A stretch of 64,000 bases of DNA, taken from the NCBI GenBank assembly GCA_947474715.1, contig CANJJT010000005.1, positions 47,503-111,502 of the forward strand, read 5' to 3'. The notes under the pieces are model-generated. The model did no database searches. It was not told the DNA's origin and was given only the letters and a program-made list of their open reading frames with translations. Every line of letters begins with the position of its first letter. Position 1 is the stretch's first letter. A program made the translations under genes and the position numbers. Below, one piece after another: positions 27,643 to 36,753 of this stretch. This DNA is from CAIYPG01 sp903864555 (GTDB lineage Bacteria > Pseudomonadota > Gammaproteobacteria > Burkholderiales > SG8-39).

Positions 27643-28776
27643 TCAGTCCAGGGTGCGCTTGTAGAAGCGCAGGCCGACCAGGATCACCACGACCATGAAA
27701 GCCAGGATGGGCCAGACTTGCGGCCAGAGTTCCACCACGCCGTTGCCCTTGAGCATGATGCCGCGCACCAGCACCAGGAAGTGCGTGAGTGGCAGTGCGC
27801 TGGCCAGCCATTGCGCCCATTCCGGCATGCCGCGGAAAGGGAACATGAAGCCCGACAGCAGGATCGAGGGCAGGAAGAAAAAGAAGGTCATCTGCATCGC
27901 CTGCAGCTGGTTGCGCGCAATCGAGGAGAAGGTGATGCCCAGGGTGAGGTTGGCGGCGATGAACAGCAGCACCACGCCGTAAAGCAGCAGCAGGTTGCCC
28001 TGCATCGGCACGCCGAAGACAAAGCGCGCGGCGAGGAAGATCAGCGTCACCTGGATCAGGCCGATCAGGATGTAGGGGACGATCTTGCCGGTCATCACCT
28101 CGATGGGCAGGGCCGGCGTGGCCAGCAGGTTCTCGAAGGTGCCGCGCTCGCGCTCGCGCGTCATGGCCAGGCCTGTCATCAACACCATGGTCATGGTGAG
28201 GATGGTGCCGATCAGCCCCGGCACGATGTTGTAGGCCGTCACGCCTTCCGGGTTGTAGCGGCGGTGCACGCGCAGGTCTATGGGGGCCGGCGCGCCGGTG
28301 GTGTCGCCCAGCACGCCGGTGAGGTCGCGCGCGAGGGCGGTGGCGGCCAGCTGCTGCAGCGCGGCCACGGCATTGCTGGTGGCCCAAGGATCGGTGGCGT
28401 CGGCCTCCACCAGCAACTGCGGCCGCTCCCCGCGCGCCAGCTTGCGCGAGAAATCGGCCGGGATGCTGGCGACGAATTGGACCTCGCCGCGCTCCAGCAT
28501 CAGATCGGCCTCCTTTTCGCTGGCCACCTGGGTAACCATGCGGAAGTAGCCGCTGTTCTCCATGGCGCGGATGAAGCTGCGCGCATACACGCTGTTGTCG
28601 GCCGACACCACGGCTGCGGGCAGGTTCTTCGGGTCGGCATTGATGGCGAACCCGAACAGCAGCAGTTGCATCACCGGGATGCCGATGATCATGCCGAAGG
28701 TGAGTCGGTCACGCTTGAGCTGGATGAACTCCTTGCTGATGATGCCCCACCAGCGGGAAAAGGACAGGCTGCTCAT
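27643..28776 (-). CDS. ABC-2 type efflux permease (YbhS/YbhR-like)
   Basis: A 377-residue ABC-2 permease: one N-terminal transmembrane segment (LTFGMIIGIPVMQLLLFGFAI), a large periplasmic loop (about 50-175) and five more membrane spans. Last gene of an operon of HlyD-like adaptor, ATPase and permease, resembling the YbhGFSR exporter but with one permease. Its ATG overlaps the stop of a 27-codon ORF (ATGA). Substrate unknown; drugs or organic anions are likely. Confidence 0.9.
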   Translation of the reverse strand: MSSLSFSRWWGIISKEFIQLKRDRLTFGMIIGIPVMQLLLFGFAINADPKNLPAAVVSADNSVYARSFIRAMENSGYFRMVTQVASEKEADLMLERGEVQFVASIPADFSRKLARGERPQLLVEADATDPWATSNAVAALQQLAATALARDLTGVLGDTTGAPAPIDLRVHRRYNPEGVTAYNIVPGLIGTILTMTMVLMTGLAMTRERERGTFENLLATPALPIEVMTGKIVPYILIGLIQVTLIFLAARFVFGVPMQGNLLLLYGVVLLFIAANLTLGITFSSIARNQLQAMQMTFFFFLPSILLSGFMFPFRGMPEWAQWLASALPLTHFLVLVRGIMLKGNGVVELWPQVWPILAFMVVVILVGLRFYKRTLD

Positions 28777-28856
28777 GCGGATAGGCCGGCCTCGGGCATG
28801 GCATGGGGCATGGCGTCAGACATGGCGACGGCAGGCGCCAGCAGGAACACCTTCAT
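28773..28856 (-). CDS. 27-codon ORF bridging ATPase and permease genes
   Basis: ATG at 28856 overlaps the ATPase stop (ATGA) and its own TGA (28773-28775) overlaps the permease ATG (ATGA). The peptide has a short hydrophobic start (MKVFLLAPAVAMSD) and a Met/Ala/Pro-rich end. Both junctions are 4-bp overlaps, so ribosomes finishing the ATPase could pass through it to the permease. It may be a translational relay or a remnant of a longer gene. No family recognised. Confidence 0.5.
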   Translation of the reverse strand: MKVFLLAPAVAMSDAMPHAMPEAGLSA

Positions 28857-29830
28857 TGGAAGTTGTCCTTCGCATCGCCCATCAGGCTGATGAACACATC
28901 CTCCAGCGAGGAGTCCACCCGTTCCACCCGGAACCCGTCGCGCCCGCGCAGCGGCTCCAGCAGGCGCATCAGCGATGCCTCGTCATGGCCGGTGACATGC
29001 AGGGTGTTGCCGAAGGGGGTTACCTGGATGTTCGGTCCGTCGCGCAGCTGGCGCGACACGGCTTCCAGGCCGGGGCCGCTCACCGCGAAAGTGAGCAACT
29101 TGCGTGCTTGGATGACTTCATCGACGCGGCCGGAGATCAGCAGCCTGCCGTAGGCGAGGTAGGCGACGCGGTGGCAGCGTTCGGCCTCGTCCATGTAGTG
29201 CGTGGAGACCAGCACCGACAGGCCGCCTGCCGCCAGGTCATGCAGTTCCGCCCAGAACTGGCGTCGCGCGATCGGATCGACGCCGGCGGTGGGTTCGTCT
29301 AGCAGCAGCAGGCGCGGCTGGTGTAGCATGCAGGCGGCCAGCGAGAGGCGCTGCTTCCAGCCGCCGGACAAGGTACCCGCGAGCTGGTGCTGGCGCGATG
29401 TCAGGCCCAGCTCGGCAAGGGTGTTCTGCACCGCCTCGCGGCGATTGTGCATGCCGTACATGCGCGCGACGAACTCCAGGTTCTCGCGCAGGGTGAGGTC
29501 CTCCCACAAGGAGAAGCGCTGGGTCATGTAGCCGACTTCGCGCTTGATCGCCGCGGTTTCGCGCCGCACGTCATGGCCCAGGCAAGTGCCACTGCCCGAG
29601 TCCGGCGTGAGCAGGCCGCACAGCATGCGGATCGAGGTGGTCTTGCCGCTGCCGTTGGGGCCGAGGAAGCCGAAGATCTCGCCGCGTCTCACCTGCAGGG
29701 AGAAATCCTTCACCACATGCTTGTCACCGAAATGCTTGTTCAGGCCATGCACGTCGATCACCAGCGGCGCGTCGCCGTTGTCTGCCACTGCCGCCGCTGC
29801 CGTCCCCGCCGCTGGCCGGGCCGTGCTCAT
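28853..29830 (-). CDS. ABC efflux transporter ATP-binding protein (YbhF-like)
   Basis: A 325-residue ABC ATPase with Walker A FLGPNGSGKTTS, signature TLSGGWKQRLSLA and Walker B LLLLDEPTAGVDP, then a C-terminal domain typical of ABC-2 drug or polysaccharide exporters. The start overlaps the adaptor stop by 4 bp. The first 20 residues are a low-complexity Ala-rich leader. It energises the permease encoded downstream. Confidence 0.93.
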   Translation of the reverse strand: MSTARPAAGTAAAAVADNGDAPLVIDVHGLNKHFGDKHVVKDFSLQVRRGEIFGFLGPNGSGKTTSIRMLCGLLTPDSGSGTCLGHDVRRETAAIKREVGYMTQRFSLWEDLTLRENLEFVARMYGMHNRREAVQNTLAELGLTSRQHQLAGTLSGGWKQRLSLAACMLHQPRLLLLDEPTAGVDPIARRQFWAELHDLAAGGLSVLVSTHYMDEAERCHRVAYLAYGRLLISGRVDEVIQARKLLTFAVSGPGLEAVSRQLRDGPNIQVTPFGNTLHVTGHDEASLMRLLEPLRGRDGFRVERVDSSLEDVFISLMGDAKDNFQ

Positions 29831-30816
29831 GGCTGCTGGCTGGTGCCGGCCGCCTGCAGGCTGACATCGACAGGCTGCCCGGGACGCAGGCGCAGGGCAT
29901 CGGCCGCGTCGACCGGGCGTGCCTCGAGCATGTAGACCAGCTTGGAGCGTGTGTCGCGGCTGTACAGGATGGGTGGCGTGTACTCCGCCTGACGCGAGAT
30001 GTAGGAAATGCCGGCGCGGATGGGCTGGCCGCAGCCATCGCAGGCCAGGCTGAGCGCATCCCCGACCTTCAGCCCGCCCAGCTGTGTTTCAGAGACGAAG
30101 AAACGGACTTTCACATTGGCCGGGGACAGCAGACTGAGCACTGGCCGGCTCGTCGGCACCCATTCGCCTTCGACGAAGTAGGTATCACTGACCAGCGCCG
30201 GGCCGGTCGCCTGCACCGAGCGTTGTGCCAGGCGCCACTCGCTCTGGGCCAGCGCGGCGCGCGCGGCATCCACGTCGGCGGCAGCAGCGCGGATTTCCGC
30301 GTCCCGTCCGACGGGCAGGCCGGACAGGCGCTGCTGGGCTTCCAGTTCAGCCACTCGGGCCATGTCGCGCTCATGGTTGGCGCGCGCCTGGTCGAGCCCG
30401 GCCCGCGAGATGAAGCCTTCCTTGAACAGGCGCTCCTGCTGGGCCAGTTGTTCCATGGACAGCTTGCGGGCGGCTTCGGCCTGCGCCGACTGGGCCCTGA
30501 CCGCCTCCTGTTCCGGGGCGCGGCGGCCTGCCCGCAGGTTGGCCAGGCGTTCCTGCGCGGCGCGGAGACGTTCTGCGCTTTCGCTGCGGGCGGCCTGCTC
30601 ATTGGCCTGCTCCAGAGTGAACAGCGGCGTGCCGGCCTGCACCTGATCGCCGCGGCGCACCTGCAGGCGCGCCAACTGGCCTGCGGCGGGAGCGGCCATG
30701 AGGGCGAACTCGCCTTCCACATAGCCCTGACGTACGCCGGTTTCACGCGAGTCGCCACTGCACCCGCCCAGCGCAGCAGCCAGCCAAAGCATCATGCCCA
30801 GGAACTGCCAGCGCAT
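29827..30816 (-). CDS. HlyD-family membrane fusion lipoprotein
   Basis: A 329-residue periplasmic adaptor. From the ATG at 30816 the N-terminus is MRWQFLGMMLWLAAALGGC, with a lipobox (LGGC). A biotinyl-lipoyl-like domain (QLARLQVRRGDQVQAGTPLF), a coiled coil (about 70-150) and a beta-barrel domain follow. A frame open 21 codons upstream lacks the lipoprotein layout at its start. It would link the permease to an outer membrane channel not encoded here. Confidence 0.88.
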   Translation of the reverse strand: MRWQFLGMMLWLAAALGGCSGDSRETGVRQGYVEGEFALMAAPAAGQLARLQVRRGDQVQAGTPLFTLEQANEQAARSESAERLRAAQERLANLRAGRRAPEQEAVRAQSAQAEAARKLSMEQLAQQERLFKEGFISRAGLDQARANHERDMARVAELEAQQRLSGLPVGRDAEIRAAAADVDAARAALAQSEWRLAQRSVQATGPALVSDTYFVEGEWVPTSRPVLSLLSPANVKVRFFVSETQLGGLKVGDALSLACDGCGQPIRAGISYISRQAEYTPPILYSRDTRSKLVYMLEARPVDAADALRLRPGQPVDVSLQAAGTSQQP

Positions 30817-31286
30817 CTCGTGGGACCAATGCGTGGTGCGAGACGAAGAATCAGTCGTGGGGAAGCGGAGTCGGATCAACGGGAACTGCCGATAGTGAAT
30901 CGAAGCAGGGCAATGGGCGGACAGGCAGTCCGGATGACCCCATCAGTTGTATGGCAATGGCGGAATTGTAACCGCAGGGTCACTTCGAGCGGCGCATCGT
31001 GCTTCCCGAGGGGCGGGGCTGCTGTCCGCGCATGCGGTCTGTTTTCTAACCAGGGCGTGCGTGTCGCTTGCAGGGCGCTGTCATCGACCGGGACTCGATC
31101 AAGGCCTTGCCTCATTTGACGCAGAATCCTGCAGCCGATTAGACTCGCCCGGCTTGCATCCGGCGCGATTCATCCGCTTTGATGGGCAGTGCGGATATGC
31201 AAACGGCGCCCAGGCACGGGCATCCATCTTCGGCCGGCAGACCGATCAATCGGACCAGGCCGACCAGGCGATCCAAGGGAGTAACA
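30817..31286. other. Gene-free divergent intergenic region
   Basis: 470 bp between the divergent adaptor and flavin oxidoreductase genes. Open frames here have no coding character or recognisable motif. Promoters for both sides must lie here, but I see no convincing -35/-10 pair. Confidence 0.5.
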
Positions 31287-32258
31287 ATGAAAACACGAGT
31301 GACCGAACTGCTGGGCATCCAGTACCCCATCGTTTGTGGCGGCATGATGCGCGTAGGCCGCGCCAAGCTGGCTGCAGCCGTTTCGAACGGCGGTGGCCTG
31401 GGTGTCATGACGGCGCTGTCCCTGCCGACGCCGGAAGAGCTCATCGACGAGGTGAAGCTCTGCCGCACCATGACCGACAAGCCGATTGCGGTGAACCTGA
31501 CCATCCTGCCGACCATCAAGCCTGTCCCGTATGAGGAGTACGCCAGGGCCATCGTGGCGGCTGGCATCAAGATCGTCGAGACCGCGGGCAACAACCCGAC
31601 GCGCGTGCTGTCCATCCTGAAGGACGCGGGCATCACGGTGATCCACAAGTGCACCTCGATCCGCCACGCCAAGAAGGCCGAGTCGATCGGCTGCGACATT
31701 ATCAGCGTGGATGGCTTCGAATGCGCCGGCCACACTGGTGAGGATGACGTGCCCAACATGGTGCTGCTTGCAGTGGCAGCAGAACAACTGAAGGTGCCGT
31801 TCATTGCGTCGGGCGGCATCGGCACCGGGCGCCAGATGGCAGCAGCACTGGCGCTGGGCGCCGACGGCATCAACATGGGCACGCGCTTCCTGGCCACCCA
31901 GGAATGCTGGGTGCACGACAACGTCAAGAACGCGCTGGTGAATGGCACCGAACTGGACACCCAGCTGATCTTCCGCCGCCTGCGCAACACTTCGCGCCTG
32001 TACAAGAACTCGGTGGCCAAGCAACTGGCCGTGCTGGATGCCGACCCGACCAAGACGTTCGAGGACATGAAAAGCCTCGCGCAGGGCGCCAAGGCGCCGG
32101 CCGTCTATGCCGAGGGCGACATCGAGGCAGGTACCTGGAGCGCCAGCGGTGTCATGGGCGTGATCCATGACGTGCCCAGCTGCGCTGAACTGATCCAGCG
32201 CATCGTCGGCGACGCCAACGACATCATCCGCAAGCGCCTGGCGGCCATCGTAGCCTGA
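31287..32258 (+). CDS. FMN-dependent nitronate monooxygenase / YrpB family oxidoreductase
   Basis: A 323-residue TIM-barrel flavoprotein of the nitronate monooxygenase/2-nitropropane dioxygenase family. Visible are PIVCGGMMRVGRAKLAAAVSNGG, a catalytic-type His in DGFECAGHTGEDD, and the FMN phosphate loop IASGGIGTGRQMAAALALGADG. Many members act as enoyl-CoA reductases or general flavin oxidoreductases, so the natural substrate is open. AAGGGAG precedes the ATG. Confidence 0.88.
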   Translation: MKTRVTELLGIQYPIVCGGMMRVGRAKLAAAVSNGGGLGVMTALSLPTPEELIDEVKLCRTMTDKPIAVNLTILPTIKPVPYEEYARAIVAAGIKIVETAGNNPTRVLSILKDAGITVIHKCTSIRHAKKAESIGCDIISVDGFECAGHTGEDDVPNMVLLAVAAEQLKVPFIASGGIGTGRQMAAALALGADGINMGTRFLATQECWVHDNVKNALVNGTELDTQLIFRRLRNTSRLYKNSVAKQLAVLDADPTKTFEDMKSLAQGAKAPAVYAEGDIEAGTWSASGVMGVIHDVPSCAELIQRIVGDANDIIRKRLAAIVA

Positions 32259-32345
32259 TTGGTCGGCATGGTTTTTCCCCTTGTCAAAGGCTCTTCGCCG
32301 ATGTCCGGGGAAGGTACTGGCAGCAAGCTTGGCAGGCACGGGGTT

Positions 32346-32601
32346 TACCCCCTTGTTAAAGGGGGCCGACGCGACGTAGTCGCGCGGGGGGATTTTCCCC
32401 CCGCTGCGTTTCCGCTGTGCCTATCACTGCGAGGTCGATGGACAAATGTCCACCGGCGCATGCCTGTATGCAAAACAACAATGATCTCAAGGACTCAAGT
32501 CAAGGTCTGACGAAGGCAGGCAGATCCACCCGACTGGTCAAAATCCCCCCGCTCGTTCGCTGCGCTCACGAGTCGGCCCCCTTTGACAAGGGGGTTTACA
32601 C
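32346..32601. repeat. Intergenic inverted-repeat element, copy B
   Basis: Left arm 32346-32396 with hairpin CGCGAC-gta-GTCGCG (32370-32384); right arm 32540-32601 with CTCGT...ACGAG (32552-32572), the same as the right arm of copy A. An extra half-site, CCCCTTGTCAAAGG, lies at 32278-32291. It separates the flavin oxidoreductase from fumC; the whole 518-bp gap has no gene I can support. Confidence 0.9.
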
Positions 32602-32776
32602 CCGCAGCCCTGCCGCGCTTGCTTCCCCGGAACTCGGCGAAGAACTTCGGACAGGCGCGGAAGCATTTTTCTGCGGCTCCCGTTTCTGCCCTGGCCTTAA
32701 GGCAGGGCTGGATGCTGCGCGCTGCGGCGTAATATGCAGGCTGTCTCTCACTATCCTGAGCAGGAGAGGAGTCAGC

Positions 32777-34201
32777 ATGAGCGACGGCCCGCAGCTTACT
32801 GAACCCCGCATCGATCACCGCATGGAGCACGACAGCTTCGGCGCCATCCGCGTCGCGGCGGATCGCCTCTGGGGTGCGCAGACCCAGCGTTCGCTGGAGC
32901 ATTTCCGCATTTCGGGCGAGCGCATGCCGGCCGAACTCATCCATGCGCTGGCCCGGGTCAAGCGCGCCTGCGCCCGGGTGAACGAGGAACTTGGTGAACT
33001 GGATGGCCCCAAGGCCGGCGCCATTGCCGCCGCCGCCGACGAGGTGCTGGCTGGCCTGCATGCCGAGGAGTTCCCCCTGGTGGTGTGGCAGACCGGTTCC
33101 GGCACCCAGACCAACATGAACATGAACGAGGTGCTGGCCAACCGCGCATCGGAACTGCTGGGCGGTGTGCGCGGGGAAGCGCGGCTGGTGCATCCCAATG
33201 ACGACGTGAACCACGGCCAGTCGTCCAACGATGTCTTTCCCACCGCCATGCATGTGGCGGCGGCCTGCGCGGTGCATGAGCGCTTGGTGCCGGCCCTCGA
33301 GTCGCTCAAGGCTACGCTGGCGGCAAAGTCACAGGCCTTTGCCGATGTGGTCAAGATCGGCCGCACCCACCTGCAGGACGCCACGCCGCTGACGCTGGGT
33401 CAGGAGTTCTCCGGATATGTCGCGCAGCTGGCGCATGGCATCGCCCATCTGACTGCCGGCCTGCCGCATGTTTTCGAACTGGCGCTGGGCGGCACCGCCG
33501 TCGGCACCGGCCTGAATGCCCATGCGGAATTCGGCACCCGCGTGGCCCGGCGACTGGCCATGGACACCGGCCTGCCCTTTGTCAGCGCGCGCAACAAGTT
33601 CGAGGCGCTGGCTGCCAATGACGCGCTGGTGCACCTGCACGGCGCGCTGAAGACGGTGGCCGTGTCGCTGAACAAGATCGCCAATGACGTGCGCTGGCTG
33701 GCGAGCGGGCCGCGCTCCGGACTGGGTGAGCTGTCCATACCGGAGAACGAGCCGGGCAGTTCCATCATGCCGGGCAAGGTGAATCCGACGCAGTCGGAAG
33801 CGCTGACCATGCTGTGTGCCCAGGTGCTGGGCAATGATGTGGCGGTCAATATCGGCGGTGCATCAGGCAATTTCGAGCTGAATGTGTTCAAGCCGCTCAT
33901 CATCCACAATGTGTTGCAGAGCGTGCGTCTGTTGGCTGATGGAGCTGCCAGTTTTGAGGCGAACTGCGCGCGCGGCATCGAGGCCAACCGCGCGCGCATC
34001 ACCGAACTGCTGGAACAGTCGCTGATGCTGGTGACGGCACTCAACCCGCACATTGGCTACGACAAGGCTGCGCAGATCGCCAAGAAGGCGCATCGTGAGG
34101 GCAGCACGCTGCGGGCAGCGGCGCTGGCGCTGGGTCATGTGTCGGCGGACGAGTTCGACCGCTGGGTACGCCCGGCGCAGATGACAGGACGGATCGATTG
34201 A
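32777..34201 (+). CDS. fumC: Class II fumarate hydratase FumC
   Basis: A 474-residue iron-independent fumarase of the TCA cycle. The family signature GSSIMPGKVNPTQ is intact, as are WQTGSGTQTNMNMNEV and HPNDDVNHGQSSNDVFPTAMH. I start at the ATG at 32777, preceded by GGAGAGGAG; the frame stays open upstream but that is translated repeat B. A class I, Fe-S fumarase lies 4 kb away, so the cell has both types. Confidence 0.95.
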   Translation: MSDGPQLTEPRIDHRMEHDSFGAIRVAADRLWGAQTQRSLEHFRISGERMPAELIHALARVKRACARVNEELGELDGPKAGAIAAAADEVLAGLHAEEFPLVVWQTGSGTQTNMNMNEVLANRASELLGGVRGEARLVHPNDDVNHGQSSNDVFPTAMHVAAACAVHERLVPALESLKATLAAKSQAFADVVKIGRTHLQDATPLTLGQEFSGYVAQLAHGIAHLTAGLPHVFELALGGTAVGTGLNAHAEFGTRVARRLAMDTGLPFVSARNKFEALAANDALVHLHGALKTVAVSLNKIANDVRWLASGPRSGLGELSIPENEPGSSIMPGKVNPTQSEALTMLCAQVLGNDVAVNIGGASGNFELNVFKPLIIHNVLQSVRLLADGAASFEANCARGIEANRARITELLEQSLMLVTALNPHIGYDKAAQIAKKAHREGSTLRAAALALGHVSADEFDRWVRPAQMTGRID

Positions 34202-34264
34202 AGGGCGCAATGCAATGCGGAACCACAGACTGAATGGCATGACAAGGCAGGGGTTTGGGCAGCG

Positions 34265-35188
34265 ATGACGGACTGGACACGCATCATCAAGGAAGTGGGG
34301 CGCGGCGCGCGTGGTGCGCGTGACCTCCCCGAAGCCGAGGCCGAAGCATTGTTCGCGGCGATGCTGGATGGCGAAGTGGGTGAACTCGAACTGGGCGCGA
34401 TCTGGATTGCCTATCGCATCAAGGGCGAATCGCTGCAGGAGTTGCTGGGCTTCTGCCGTGCAATGGTCTCACGATCCTTGCGCATGATGTCTCCCACAGG
34501 CCCGCGACCAGTGGTGCTGCCCAGCTACAACGGGGCGCGTCGCCTGCCCAACCTGACGCCGCTGCTGGCGTTGTTGCTGGCCCGCGAGGGCATCCCGGTG
34601 CTGGTGCATGGACTGGAGGCCGGCTACGGCCGCGTCACCAGCAGCGAGATATTCCATGCGCTGGGCATGCCGCCGTGCACGGATGCGGACGAGGTCCACG
34701 CGCGCATGCAAGGCCGGGAGGCGGCGTGGATGCCGCTGGAGACGCTTAACCCCGGACTGGCGCGGCTGATGCAGGTGCGCGCGCGCATCGGCGTGCGCAG
34801 CTCGGCCCACACGATATCCAAGTTGCTCGACCCCTTTGGCGGAGGTGGCCTGCGGGTGGTGCCCATCACCCATCCGGACTACCTGCGACGCATGGCCGAG
34901 TGCCTGCAGGCCCAGGGCGGCAGGGCGGCGCTGATGCGGGGCAGCGAAGGCGAGCCCTATGCCAGCCCGAAACGCATGCCGGCCATGCTCGGCTACACCG
35001 ACGGGCAGGAATCCGAACTGGTGCCACAGGGCGAGCACGAGGACGTCGAGGCTGTGTTGCCGGCGGACATCGATGCAGCCAGCACGGCCGCCTGGGTGCG
35101 TCAGGTGCTGGCGGGACGGCAGCCTGTTCCCGGCACCCTGCAGCGGCAGCTGGACTGCCTCAGCGCCGCAGCGCCTGCACCACACTGA
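34265..35188 (+). CDS. ybiB: YbiB / TrpD2-like nucleic-acid-binding protein
   Basis: A 307-residue protein of the glycosyltransferase family 3 fold (anthranilate phosphoribosyltransferase-like) but of the TrpD2/YbiB type: no full PRPP site, with a basic surface binding single-stranded nucleic acid. Recognisable are LPSYNGARRLPNLTPLLALLLA and HTISKLLDPFGGGGLRVV. Its last 29 bp overlap the end of the convergent ctaA gene. Confidence 0.85.
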   Translation: MTDWTRIIKEVGRGARGARDLPEAEAEALFAAMLDGEVGELELGAIWIAYRIKGESLQELLGFCRAMVSRSLRMMSPTGPRPVVLPSYNGARRLPNLTPLLALLLAREGIPVLVHGLEAGYGRVTSSEIFHALGMPPCTDADEVHARMQGREAAWMPLETLNPGLARLMQVRARIGVRSSAHTISKLLDPFGGGGLRVVPITHPDYLRRMAECLQAQGGRAALMRGSEGEPYASPKRMPAMLGYTDGQESELVPQGEHEDVEAVLPADIDAASTAAWVRQVLAGRQPVPGTLQRQLDCLSAAAPAPH

Positions 35189-36227
35189 GGGCGGCAGCGA
35201 ACAGCAGCACGGCGCCTGCCTGATGCGCCGCAGCCAGTGGCACCGGCACCCTTAACAGCAGCGTGCTGATGCCCAGGGTTATTTGCACCGCCAGCATCAG
35301 CAGCAGGGCATGGCTGGCCAGGCGCGCGGGTTGCGGCAGCGCCTCGCGCCGGGTGCGCAGCCAGAACCAGGGCACCAGCAGGGCCAGCGCCCAGGCGCCC
35401 AGGCGGTGGTCGAACTGCACCGTGGCCATGTTGTAGAAGAAGTTCTTCCACCAGGGTTCGAGCATGAAGATTTCAGGCGGGATCCAGTGCCCGTTCATCA
35501 AGGGGAAGGTGCTGTAGGCAAAGCCTGCACGGATACCGGCGACGAAGCCGCCGGTGACGATCATCCAGACCACCAAGGCCAGGATGATATGAGCCAGGCG
35601 GTGCGAACCACTGCTGGCGGCCGACGGCAACCGCGGCTGCCGTTCCAGTAGGCCCAGCGCCGTCCAGTACATCGCGCCGAAGATGAGGAAGGCCAGGCTG
35701 AGATGGGCAGTCAGGCGGAATTGCGAGACGCGCGGGTTGTCCACCAGACCGGACTTCACCATGTACCAGCCCATGGCGCCCTGCAGTCCGCCGAGGACGA
35801 AGATGCCGCCCAGTCGCCAGGCCATGGCGCGGTCCACGCGCTTGCGTCCGATGAACCACAGCAAGGGAAACAGGAAGACCAGCCCGATGGTGCGCCCGAG
35901 CAGGCGGTGGGCATACTCCCACCAGAAGATGCCCTTGAAGTCGTCGAGCGACATGCCCTTGTTGACCTGCAGGTACTCCGGCGTCAGGCGGTACTTGTCG
36001 AAGGCCACCATCCAGTCGGCTTCGGACAGGGGCGGCAAGGTGCCCACAATGGGTTGCCATTCGGTGATCGAGAGCCCCGAGTGGGTGAGGCGCGTGGCCC
36101 CACCGACGACAATCATGCCGAAGACCATGACACAGCAGGCGAGCAGCCACCAGGCGATCGGGCGGTGCCGGGCCGGTGCGTCGGGGAGAGCCGATGAGGC
36201 TGGCTGTGTTGCTGACATGCCCGACAT
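35160..36227 (-). CDS. ctaA: Heme A synthase CtaA (COX15 family)
   Basis: About 355 residues with eight membrane spans. It oxidises heme O to heme A for aa3-type cytochrome oxidase. Conserved histidine regions are TRLTHSGLSITEWQP, WEYAHRLLGR, LTAHLSLAF and VQFDHRLGAWA, plus AAHQAGAV near the end. ATG codons at 36227 and 36218 are both possible; neither has a clear ribosome site. The 3' end overlaps ybiB tail to tail. Confidence 0.93.
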   Translation of the reverse strand: MSGMSATQPASSALPDAPARHRPIAWWLLACCVMVFGMIVVGGATRLTHSGLSITEWQPIVGTLPPLSEADWMVAFDKYRLTPEYLQVNKGMSLDDFKGIFWWEYAHRLLGRTIGLVFLFPLLWFIGRKRVDRAMAWRLGGIFVLGGLQGAMGWYMVKSGLVDNPRVSQFRLTAHLSLAFLIFGAMYWTALGLLERQPRLPSAASSGSHRLAHIILALVVWMIVTGGFVAGIRAGFAYSTFPLMNGHWIPPEIFMLEPWWKNFFYNMATVQFDHRLGAWALALLVPWFWLRTRREALPQPARLASHALLLMLAVQITLGISTLLLRVPVPLAAAHQAGAVLLFAAALSVVQALRR

Positions 36228-36346
36228 TCTAGCGACCGGCCGTGTCTTCAGGCGTGCCACAGTGGCCATATCTGCACGGCAGGCGGGACAATTGCGGGTG
36301 TAAGCCTGGCCGGGCGGTTCTTCGCCGAGTTCCGTGGACTGCAGGG

Positions 36347-36599
36347 TTTACCCCCTTGTTAAAGGGGGCCGACTCGGCGAAGCCGAGCGGGGGGATTTTC
36401 TACCGTTGCCTTTTCGGTGCACCGGCCATTGCCGGTTTGATGCTCAGGCGGTGATCCGGTCATACCCTGCCTGCAGGCATCAAGGATAGTCAGAACTCAT
36501 GGCAACTTCGGGAGAAGGCAATGAGACCAGCCCGGTTGGCCAAAATTTCCCCGCTCGCGCTTGCGCGCGAGTTGGCCCCCTTTGACAAGGGGGTAAACC
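36347..36599. repeat. Intergenic inverted-repeat element, copy C
   Basis: Left arm 36347-36399 with hairpin CTCGGC-gaa-GCCGAG (36373-36387); right arm 36542-36599 with CTCGCGC-ttgc-GCGCGAG (36554-36571). The right arm and adjoining middle sequence match copy A in opposite orientation (TTGGCCAAAAT block). It lies upstream of ctaA and downstream of the methyltransferase gene. Confidence 0.9.
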
Positions 36600-36635
36600 T
36601 CGCCGACTCTGCCGTACTTGCCGAGACCGGAATGC

Positions 36636-36712
36636 TATTAATATCAGTTTAGAACGATAACTATCGTGATCATTGAGTTATCGGAAACATTATGATCATG
36701 ATAGCCGTGCCG
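36636..36712. other. AT-rich tract with short palindromes
   Basis: A tract of clearly lower GC content after copy C, just beyond the 3' end of the methyltransferase gene. It includes CGATAACTATCG, GATAAC...GTTATC and ATGATCAT. It could hold protein-binding sites or a poor terminator; nothing more is supported. Confidence 0.4.
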
Positions 36713-36753
36713 CGGATAGTCCCGGGGGAGGGGGCTGCCGCAGGCAGGACTGT

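Noticed and set aside
32417..32776. 120-residue N-terminal extension of FumC
   Set aside because: It runs through repeat copy B; FumC similarity and a ribosome site begin at 32777.
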